In this document: piece by piece, positions 1 to 6,847 of the stretch | Layout of the letters: each line of letters starts with the position of its first letter | Numbering within the stretch: position 1 is the first letter of the stretch | NCBI GenBank assembly: GCA_050692915.1 | Contig: JBOGVU010000096.1 | Span: 1-9,173, forward strand | DNA: 9,173 nt | Source: CALAEC01 sp050692915 | Lineage (GTDB): Bacteria > Actinomycetota > UBA4738 > CALAEC01 | Direction: 5' to 3' | Program-made: the position numbers and the translations under genes | Notes under the pieces: generated by a model | The model's input: the letters and a program-made list of their open reading frames with translations, nothing else | Databases searched by the model: none | Told to the model about the DNA's origin: nothing

Positions 1-21
1 GCCGCCCGCAGCGCGGGCGGC
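1..21 (-). terminator. GC-rich hairpin downstream of csbD, probable terminator
   Basis: Bases 1-9 and 13-21 are perfect inverted repeats (GCCGCCCGC / GCGGGCGGC) around a 3-nt loop. The hairpin lies 28 nt after the csbD stop codon on the minus strand, where a terminator is expected. Any U-run would lie beyond base 1, outside the window, so an intrinsic terminator cannot be confirmed. It could equally serve a gene arriving from the left. Confidence 0.4.
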
Positions 22-49
22 CGGTCAGGGAAGTCACCGGCGGGCAGTC

Positions 50-259
50 CTACCGGCTGGATAGGTCGCGGAGCTTCTTCTCGATCGCGTCCATGGACTC
101 GCCGGTCCGCTCCTTGATCGTCCCCACGACCTGGTCCCACTTGCCTTCGGTCCGGTCGAGGTCGTTGTCGGACAGCGCGCCCCAGGCCTCCTTGACCCGG
201 CCGCGCATCTGGTCCCACTTGCCCTCGAACCGGAGCCGCTCGTCGGTGTGGTCGGTCAT
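50..259 (-). CDS. csbD: CsbD/YjbJ-family stress protein
   Basis: A 69-aa, highly charged, soluble protein, the usual size for this family (E. coli YjbJ is also 69 aa). The CsbD signature is seen as EGKWDQMRGRVKEAWG at about residues 12-27, then an acidic linker (LSDNDLDRTEGK), then WDQVVGTIKERTG. The two similar halves, each with a WDQ..G.(V/I)KE core, are typical of the fold. CsbD proteins are abundant in the general stress response, but their biochemical role is not established. The ATG at 259 is supported by a strong Shine-Dalgarno GGAGGA on the minus strand (bases 266-271) with 6-nt spacing. A sigma-B-like promoter sits just upstream, matching the family name (controlled by sigma B). It runs the same way as the frameshifted nfo gene but probably has its own transcript. 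Confidence 0.9.
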   Translation of the reverse strand: MTDHTDERLRFEGKWDQMRGRVKEAWGALSDNDLDRTEGKWDQVVGTIKERTGESMDAIEKKLRDLSSR

Positions 260-290
260 CGTGCGTCCTCCTCCCCTTGGTGGTCCCTAG

Positions 291-316
291 GTACCCTGCG
301 TTCGGGCCGGTCAAAC
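291..316 (-). promoter_or_regulatory. Sigma-B/SigF-type stress promoter for csbD
   Basis: On the minus strand, GTTTGA (bases 316-311) is followed after exactly 14 nt by GGGTAC (bases 296-291). This fits the general-stress sigma factor pattern (GTTT, 12-16 nt, GGGTA) known from Bacillus SigB and actinobacterial SigB/SigF. The predicted start of transcription is near base 284, giving a leader of about 25 nt to the csbD ATG. The -35 box contains the TGA that ends the original nfo frame (bases 311-313). Confidence 0.72.
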
Positions 317-1133
317 GGCGGCGGCCAGGCGGCGGAGCGCGGCCACGTCCCGGCCGTGCTCACCCTCGTGACCCTTGGTCTCTACCAGGACCGTGGCCTC
401 CCGCAGCAGCGGGTCGGCCAACAGGGCCCGGCCTCGCCGATCATCCCCAGCCCAGGGTGCTCGTGGCGGTCGAGTCGCGACCCCCGGGGGGCCCGGGCGT
501 CGTTCCCGTGGACCAGGCCCAGCCGTCCGGCCAGGCCGATGTCCCGGAGCTCGTCGAGCGGCGTCCGGGCCAGGTCGGGGTCGTCCAGGGGGTACCCGGC
601 GGCGAACAGGTGGCAGGTGTCCAGGCACAGCCCCACCCGCTGGTGATCCACGGCCGCAAGGAGCTCGGCGGCCTCGGGGATGGTGGAGGCCACGGCCCCG
701 GCGCCCCCGGCGGTGAGCTCCAGGAGAACCGGTGGGCCACCGAGCGACGCCATCTCGCGGACGGCCTCGGCGGCCCTGGCCACGGCCTCCTCGCGCTCGC
801 CGGCACCGCCCGCCCCGGCGTGGACCACCAGGCCATCGGCGCCGATCGCCGCCGCGGCTCCCAGCTCGGCGATGGCCAGGTGGATCGAGCGCCGGTGGAA
901 CGCCGGGTCCGGCGAGGCCACATTGATCAGGTACGTGCTGTGCACGAACACCGCCTCGACCGAAGACCTGTCGAGTCGTTCTCGGAACTCGTCGACGGCC
1001 GAGTGCCGGAGGGACGGCGGCGACCAGGCTCGCGGGTTCGACGCGAAGATCTGGATGGCGTCGGCCCCGATGGCCTCGGCGTAGTCGACGGCCCGGGCCA
1101 GGCGCCCCCGGGTGGGGACGTGTGCCCCGAACC

Positions 1134-1137
<4 letters not shown>
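311..1137 (-). pseudogene. nfo: Endonuclease IV (AP endonuclease), frameshifted near the 3' end
   Basis: Endonuclease IV cuts DNA 5' to abasic sites in base-excision repair and is a TIM barrel with a three-metal centre. The first frame (ATG at 1137, stop at 382, 251 aa) begins MRFGAHVPTRG and carries eight of nine expected ligands: H66 (VHSTYLIN), H106, E140 (LLELTAG), D173 and H176 (LDTCH), H210 (VHGND), D223 and H225 (DRHEH). After GMIGEAG the frame leaves the family and stops. The expected continuation RALLADPLLREATVLVETKG, including the ninth ligand Glu (bases 380-382), is in another frame and runs to a TGA at 311. One base (mod 3) is missing around 427-440. Repairing it gives about 275 aa, a normal family length. 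The cause may be a sequencing or assembly error, or real inactivation. Its ATG overlaps the kinase stop as ATGA, so it is the second gene of that operon. Confidence 0.85.
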
Positions 1138-2966
<1,829 letters not shown>

Positions 2967-2997
2967 CGAAGCCTCGAGTGGGGAGCGGCCTGTGGCC

Positions 2998-3003
2998 ATT
3001 GTA
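2998..3003 (-). promoter_or_regulatory. -10 element for the kinase-nfo operon
   Basis: The minus strand reads TACAAT (5 of 6 matches to TATAAT) at 3003-2998 in the 84-bp divergent gap. The predicted transcription start near 2991 gives a leader of about 25 nt to the ATG at 2966. No convincing -35 hexamer was seen 16-18 nt upstream. It decides the start codon, because the in-frame ATG at 2999 overlaps this box. Confidence 0.45.
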
Positions 3004-3050
3004 GGGGCCGAGATCGGCTCCGACACGGAAGGTGGCAGGATATCGTGCGG

Positions 3051-3785
3051 ATGTCTGAGATCGAGAACTACCAGGACGCCTTCCACAGCATCGAGCGGGA
3101 GGTCGAGGAGGGGCGGGCGGACCTCTCCGCCCTGGGGTTCTGGCGGCTGGTCCGGCAGGTCAAGCGGGACCCCGCCCTGGCCCGCCACTGGGCCGAGGAG
3201 GTCGGCCGGATCGACCGGGTGGCCTTCGAGCGGTGGATCCGGCCCCGGTTCCCCGTATGGCTCGGGAACGCGGTCCTGCTGGCGGGCACGGCGGTCCTGG
3301 TGGCGTTCGTCCCCCTGGCGGTGGCCCTGGCCCGCGACGCCGCCTCGCCCGAGCCCGTCCTTTCCGGCCTGATGCTCCTGGCGGCCGCCGGCGGACTGTC
3401 GGTCACCCTCCACGACCCGGCCCACTGGGTGGTGGGCCGCCTGGCGGGGATCAGGTTCACCTCGTACTTCTTCGACGGGCCCCTGCGGATCCAGCCGGGG
3501 ATCAAGGTGGACTACGCCTCCTACCTCCGGGCCCCGCCGAGGGCCCGGGCGTGGATGCACGCCAGCGGCGCGGTGGCCTCGAAGGTGGCCCCGTTCGCGG
3601 TGTTCGCCGCGGCCTACCTGCCCCACCGGACGGCCGACTACGACCTGTTCCCGCCCTGGGCGATGTGGGGGATGCTGGCCATGGGCGTCTTCCAGATCGT
3701 CACCGACCTCACCTTCTCCAGGACGAAGTCGGACTGGAAGAAGGTCGGCCGGGAGCTCCGGGTGGGACGGGCCCAGCGGGCCTGA
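3051..3785 (+). CDS. Four-helix membrane protein with degenerate M50-protease-like HDPAH motif
   Basis: A 244-aa protein of no family I can name with certainty. A soluble amphipathic N-terminus (1-65, many Glu/Arg) is followed by hydrophobic segments at about 69-96, 103-120, 172-190 and 203-221. HDPAH (121-125) sits at the end of the second segment, followed by WVVGRLAGI. This resembles the HExxHW..GRL.GI layout of site-2 (M50) membrane proteases, but the catalytic Glu is Asp. An ASGAVAS stretch (171-177) falls where M50 enzymes have their AGPLAN-like turn. D219 in the last helix, before SRTKSDWKK, could be the third metal ligand. It may be a divergent protease, a pseudo-protease or an unrelated metal-binding protein. 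The ATG at 3051 has AGGA at 3037-3040; a GTG at 3045 is possible. It is divergent from the PASTA kinase. No clear promoter was seen. Confidence 0.8.
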   Translation: MSEIENYQDAFHSIEREVEEGRADLSALGFWRLVRQVKRDPALARHWAEEVGRIDRVAFERWIRPRFPVWLGNAVLLAGTAVLVAFVPLAVALARDAASPEPVLSGLMLLAAAGGLSVTLHDPAHWVVGRLAGIRFTSYFFDGPLRIQPGIKVDYASYLRAPPRARAWMHASGAVASKVAPFAVFAAAYLPHRTADYDLFPPWAMWGMLAMGVFQIVTDLTFSRTKSDWKKVGRELRVGRAQRA

Positions 3786-3796
3786 CCGGGCCGGTC

Positions 3797-3805
3797 TGGT
3801 ACGAT
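3797..3805 (+). promoter_or_regulatory. Extended -10 promoter for the thi operon
   Basis: TGGTACGAT fits an extended -10 (TGn followed by TANNNT). The predicted start of transcription, around 3811-3813, is just ahead of the riboswitch aptamer, as expected. No good -35 is present: TGAC at 3783-3786 is too close. It begins 11 nt after the stop codon of the upstream gene. Confidence 0.5.
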
Positions 3806-3817
3806 CGAGACGAAGAC

Positions 3818-3909
3818 GAGGAGACCGGGGAGCTCGGGCGAACCGAGCTGAGAGGCCGGCTGTGATGCGCCGGCGACCCGCCAACCGGCCCGGTAATGCG
3901 GGCCAGGGA
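3818..3909 (+). promoter_or_regulatory. TPP riboswitch (THI element)
   Basis: The conserved THI-box parts occur in order. P2 is CGGG 3826-3829 with CCCG 3877-3880. P3 is AGCTCGG 3831-3837 with CCGAGCT 3843-3849. CTGAGA is at 3848-3853, and an optional P3a hairpin is formed by GCCGGC 3855-3860 with GCCGGC 3869-3874. Then come ACCCG, AACC (3883-3886), a GTAATG loop (3893-3898) closed by CCCG/CGGG, and the terminal AGGGA (3905-3909). Binding of thiamin pyrophosphate by this RNA normally represses thiamin genes, and it sits directly before thiG. Two features are unusual: no convincing P1 closing stem is visible, and the P4-P5 helix is compact. Confidence 0.9.
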
Positions 3910-3913
3910 GAGC

Positions 3914-3935
3914 GGGCCGCGAGAGCGGCCCTTTT
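3914..3935 (+). terminator. Riboswitch expression platform: intrinsic terminator-like hairpin
   Basis: GGGCCGC (3914-3920) and GCGGCCC (3925-3931) form a perfect 7-bp stem capped by a GAGA tetraloop and followed by TTTT (3932-3935). It begins 4 nt after the aptamer and ends 10 nt before the thiG ATG. The aptamer strand GGCCCG (3887-3892) can pair with either CGGGCC at 3899-3904 (aptamer) or the identical CGGGCC at 3913-3918, which would break this hairpin. That suggests termination when TPP is bound. The U-run is short, so blocking of translation initiation is the alternative. Confidence 0.65.
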
Positions 3936-3941
3936 CGTGCC

Positions 3942-4781
3942 ATGGCCACGACCGAGGAACGTACCCAGACGGACCCGCTGGTGATCGCGGGCCGACCGTT
4001 CGGCTCACGGATCATCGTGGGGACCGGCAAGTTCGGGTCGTTCGAGGTGATGCGGGACGCCCTGGAGGCCTCTGGGACCGAGATGGTCACGGTGGCGCTC
4101 CGGCGGGTGGACCTCGAGGCCACCGGCGGGCCGGACATCCTCGAGTACATCCATCCCGACCGGTACCTGCTGCTGCCGAACACCAGCGGGGCCGTGGACG
4201 CCGACGAGGCCGTCCGCCTGGCCCACCTGGCCCGGGCCGCCGGGATGCCGCCGTGGGTGAAGCTCGAGGTGACGCCGGAGCCGCGGTACCTCCTGCCGGA
4301 CGCTGTCGAAACGCTCCGGGCCGCCGAGCGCCTGGTGGCCGACGGCTTCACCGTCCTGCCGTACATCGGGGCCGACCCGGTCCTGGCGAAGCGTTTGGAG
4401 GAGGCCGGGTGCTCCACCGTGATGCCGCTGGGGTCGTGGATCGGCTCGAACCGAGGGATCCGAACGCGAGACGCGGTGCAGATCATCGTGGAGCAGGCCA
4501 CCGTGCCGGTGGTGGTCGATGCGGGACTGGGGGCGCCGTCGCACGCCGCGGAGGCCATGGAGATGGGATGCGACGCGGTCCTGGTGAATACGGCCATCGC
4601 CGTTGCCGCCGACCCCGTCGAGATGGCCCGGGCCTTCCGGCTCGGTGTGGAGGCCGGACGGAAGGCGTTCCTGGCCGGCCGGGCGCCGGAGCGGAGCGAC
4701 GCCGAGGCGTCCAGCCCGCTGACGGGGTTCCTGGAGAAGCTGGCCACCTCGCAGACCGATCCGGGGTTCACCGAGCCATGA
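3942..4781 (+). CDS. thiG: Thiazole synthase ThiG
   Basis: A 279-aa cytoplasmic TIM-barrel enzyme that condenses 1-deoxy-D-xylulose 5-phosphate, dehydroglycine and sulfur from ThiS thiocarboxylate into the thiazole phosphate of thiamin. Family motifs are DPLVIAGRPFGSRIIVGTGKF (split: DPLVIAG 11-17, VGTGKF 26-31), the Schiff-base lysine K107 in WVKLEV, VLPYIGADPVLAKRLEEAGC (VLPYI 138-142) and the C-terminal phosphate-binding VDAGLGAPSHAAEAMEMG. The conserved loop usually read as GSPIGSG is GSWIGSN here (164-170). The length is slightly above the usual 250-270 aa because of an N-terminal extension. The ATG at 3942 lies 10 nt after the riboswitch hairpin with no clear Shine-Dalgarno; I saw no better start. 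It is the first gene of the operon and overlaps thiH by ATGA. Confidence 0.95.
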   Translation: MATTEERTQTDPLVIAGRPFGSRIIVGTGKFGSFEVMRDALEASGTEMVTVALRRVDLEATGGPDILEYIHPDRYLLLPNTSGAVDADEAVRLAHLARAAGMPPWVKLEVTPEPRYLLPDAVETLRAAERLVADGFTVLPYIGADPVLAKRLEEAGCSTVMPLGSWIGSNRGIRTRDAVQIIVEQATVPVVVDAGLGAPSHAAEAMEMGCDAVLVNTAIAVAADPVEMARAFRLGVEAGRKAFLAGRAPERSDAEASSPLTGFLEKLATSQTDPGFTEP

Positions 4782-6001
4782 GGATCGAGCAACTGTCCGA
4801 CCTGGCCGCGCCATTGACGGAGCGGGACGGCTTCGAGGAGCCGTGGCCGACCGCCACGTTCGCCGCGGCGCTGGCCCGCCTGCCGGTCGACGACCTGCTG
4901 GCCGTGGCCCACGGCGCGTCGGATGCCCGGGTGGACCGGGCCCTGGGGACCGAGCCGCTGGAGCGGACCCTCGAGGATCACGCCGCCCTCCTGTCGCCGG
5001 CGGCGGGGGATCGGCTGGAGGACCTGGCCCGGGCGTCGCGGCGGCTCACCCTGGCTCGGTTCGGCCGGACCATGCACCTGTACGCGCCGGTGTATCTGTC
5101 GAACGAGTGCCTGACCACGTGCGGCTACTGCGGGTTCGCGCGGAACCTTCCGGTGGCCCGGAAGACGCTCGGCGAGGCCGAGGCGCTCCGGGAGGCCCGC
5201 CACCTCCTCGATCAGGGGTTCCGATCGTTGCTGCTGCTGACCGGGGAGCACCAGCGGCTCACCGGGGCGGAGTTCCTGGAGCGCCACATCCGGGTGCTGT
5301 CGGCGGTGGTCCCGTCGATCGCCATCGAGGTGCAGGTGTGGGGCCAGGCCGAGTACCGGCGGCTCCGCGACGCCGGGTGCGAGGGCGTGGTGATCTACCA
5401 GGAGACCTACGATCCCGCCCGGTATGCCGAGGTCCACCTGGCCGGGCGGAAGCGCGATTACCGGTGGCGGCTCCTGGGGCCGGAGCGGGCGGCCCGGGCC
5501 GGGATGCGCCGGATCGGCGTCGGCGCTCTCCTGGGGCTCCACGACGACTGGCGGTTCGAGGCCATCGTGCTGGCCGCCCACGCCCGGTTCCTGATCCGCC
5601 GGCACTGGCGGTCGCAGGTCACCGTGTCGGTGCCCCGGATCCGCCCCTCGGCCAGCGGGTTCCAGCCCCGGGTCGAGGTGAGCGACCGTGACCTGACGCA
5701 ACTGGTGGCGGCGCTGCGGCTATCCCTGCCTGACGCGGGGCTGGTCCTGTCGACCAGGGAGCCGCCGGAGCTTCGCGACGGCCTCCATCGGATCGGGATC
5801 ACCCACACCAGCGCTGGGTCCCACACCGAGCCGGGGGGGTACGAGGAGCCAGGCGGCGCCGAGGAGCAGTTCGAGGTGGCCGACCACCGCTCCCCGGCCG
5901 AGGTAGCGGCATCGCTGCGGGCCACGGGCTACGACCCGGTGTGGGAGGACCCCTCGCTGGTGCCCGGCGTGGCCCGCGGTCTCCAGCCGGCCCGTTCCTG
6001 A
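4778..6001 (+). CDS. thiH: 2-iminoacetate synthase ThiH (radical SAM tyrosine lyase)
   Basis: A 407-aa radical SAM enzyme that cleaves L-tyrosine to p-cresol and dehydroglycine (2-iminoacetate), the glycine-derived substrate of ThiG. The [4Fe-4S]-binding CxxxCxxC is C111, C115, C118 (CLTTCGYCGF), preceded by YLSNE as in E. coli ThiH. Further family blocks are LLLLTGEH (151-158), EVQVWGQAEY, VIYQETYDPARY (205-216), HLAGRKRDYRWRL, GVGALLGL (247-254), VPRIRPS and the C-terminal QFEVADHRSPAEV (364-376). It is somewhat longer than E. coli ThiH (377 aa) because of the N-terminal region. The ATG overlaps the thiG stop, indicating translational coupling, and it has no Shine-Dalgarno of its own. It fills the role played by the oxidase ThiO in many aerobic actinobacteria. 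Confidence 0.95.
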   Translation: MRIEQLSDLAAPLTERDGFEEPWPTATFAAALARLPVDDLLAVAHGASDARVDRALGTEPLERTLEDHAALLSPAAGDRLEDLARASRRLTLARFGRTMHLYAPVYLSNECLTTCGYCGFARNLPVARKTLGEAEALREARHLLDQGFRSLLLLTGEHQRLTGAEFLERHIRVLSAVVPSIAIEVQVWGQAEYRRLRDAGCEGVVIYQETYDPARYAEVHLAGRKRDYRWRLLGPERAARAGMRRIGVGALLGLHDDWRFEAIVLAAHARFLIRRHWRSQVTVSVPRIRPSASGFQPRVEVSDRDLTQLVAALRLSLPDAGLVLSTREPPELRDGLHRIGITHTSAGSHTEPGGYEEPGGAEEQFEVADHRSPAEVAASLRATGYDPVWEDPSLVPGVARGLQPARS

Positions 6002-6002
6002 C

Positions 6003-6206
6003 GTGCGGGTCACGGCGAACGGGCGGACGTTCGAGATCGACGAGCCGACCACCGTGGCGGCGTTCGTCCGGTCCCGGGACCTCGATCCTCGCTACGTGGT
6101 CGTCGAGTGGAACGGGGAGCCGCTGGAGCGGGCCAGGTACGAGGAGGTCGAGCTCGCCGACGGGGACCGGCTCGAGCTGGTCCGGGCGGTAGCTGGGGGA
6201 TCGTGA
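6003..6206 (+). CDS. thiS: Sulfur carrier protein ThiS, with C-terminal Gly-Gly-Ser
   Basis: A 67-aa ubiquitin-like protein that carries sulfur as a C-terminal thiocarboxylate to ThiG. It begins with GTG at 6003, one base after the thiH stop, and shows the family pattern V.ANGR.FEI (3-12), VVVEWNGEPLER (32-43) and ELADGDRLELVRAVAGG. The family normally ends exactly at Gly-Gly, where ThiF adenylates the last glycine. Here one more codon (TCG, bases 6201-6203) places Ser after the di-glycine, followed by TGA. Its stop overlaps the thiE start as GTGA (6203-6206). No ThiF or MoeB is encoded in the window, so the activating enzyme must be elsewhere. Identity is secure from size, fold pattern and operon position. 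Confidence 0.9.
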   Translation: MRVTANGRTFEIDEPTTVAAFVRSRDLDPRYVVVEWNGEPLERARYEEVELADGDRLELVRAVAGGS

Positions 6207-6847
6207 AGCTCTCGGAGCGCCGGGAGCGGCTGGCGGCGGCCCGGCTGTACGTGGTCACCGGGGCCCGCCCGGACCTGGGAGAGTTCCTGGGCGCGATCCT
6301 CGAGGCCGGCGTTGACGTGATCCAGCTCCGGGAGAAGGAGGCCGAGGCCGGCGACCTGCTCCGATGGGGCGAGACCTTCCGCGAGGCCGGTGTGCGCCAC
6401 GGCGCGCTGTTCATCGTCAACGACCGGCCCGACGTGGCCTTCGCCCTCGACGCCGACGGGGTGCACCTCGGCCAGAACGACCTGCCGCCGAAGCTGGCCC
6501 GGGAGATCCTCGGCGACGACGCCATCATCGGGCTGTCCACCCATTCGTCCGAGCAGTGGGACGTCGCCGCGCCCGAGGCCGACTATCTGTGCATCGGGCC
6601 GGTGTGGGAGACGCCGACGAAGCCCGGTCGCCCGGCTGCGGGCCTCGACGCGGTCCGCCACGCGGCGAGGAGCGGGGAGGTGCGCCCGTGGTTCGCCATC
6701 GGCGGCATCACCGAGGCGAACCTGCCCGAGGTGCTCTACGCCGGCGCCACCCGCATCGTCGTCGTCCGCGCCGTGACCACGGCCGCGGACCCGGCCGCCT
6801 CCGTGCGGGCGCTGGTGGATCGCCTGTCTACCGTAGCCAGGTCTTGA
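6203..6847 (+). CDS. thiE: Thiamin-phosphate synthase ThiE
   Basis: A 214-aa TIM-barrel enzyme that joins the pyrimidine HMP-PP to thiazole phosphate, giving thiamin phosphate, the last step served by this operon. Motifs are LYVVTG (15-20), the IQLREKEA diphosphate-site block (about 40-47), FIVNDRPDVAFALDADGVHLG (FIVNDR near 70; GVHLGQNDLP follows), IGLSTHS, CIGPVWETPTKPG (the usual GP.F.T.TK loop) and FAIGGI near the C-terminus. The chosen GTG at 6203 overlaps the thiS stop and gives the normal family length; G-rich sequence just upstream (6195-6199) may help initiation. Its end overlaps the last 20 bases of the convergent glycosyltransferase gene, with no terminator between them. Confidence 0.95.
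   Translation: MKLSERRERLAAARLYVVTGARPDLGEFLGAILEAGVDVIQLREKEAEAGDLLRWGETFREAGVRHGALFIVNDRPDVAFALDADGVHLGQNDLPPKLAREILGDDAIIGLSTHSSEQWDVAAPEADYLCIGPVWETPTKPGRPAAGLDAVRHAARSGEVRPWFAIGGITEANLPEVLYAGATRIVVVRAVTTAADPAASVRALVDRLSTVARS

Noticed and set aside
424..432. Programmed -1 frameshifting to join the two nfo frames
   Set aside because: The bases at the junction (GCC GGG CCC TGT on the minus strand) do not form an X XXY YYZ slippery site, and re-pairing after the shift would be poor. nfo genes are not known to use recoding.
3784..3796. GACCG-GGC-CGGTC hairpin as a terminator of the membrane protein gene
   Set aside because: The stem is only 5 bp and no U-run follows. It overlaps the stop codon and leads directly into the thi promoter.
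2967..3884. A long N-terminal extension of the kinase, back to 3884
   Set aside because: It overlaps the plus-strand membrane protein, is Pro/Arg/Gly-rich out-of-frame sequence, and the kinase domain begins right after the start at 2966, which has its own -10 box upstream.
3638..5701. A 687-codon minus-strand open frame opposite the thi operon
   Set aside because: Long antisense frames are expected at this GC content. The composition is Arg/Pro/Ser-rich with no family motif, and the plus strand encodes clear ThiG and ThiH.
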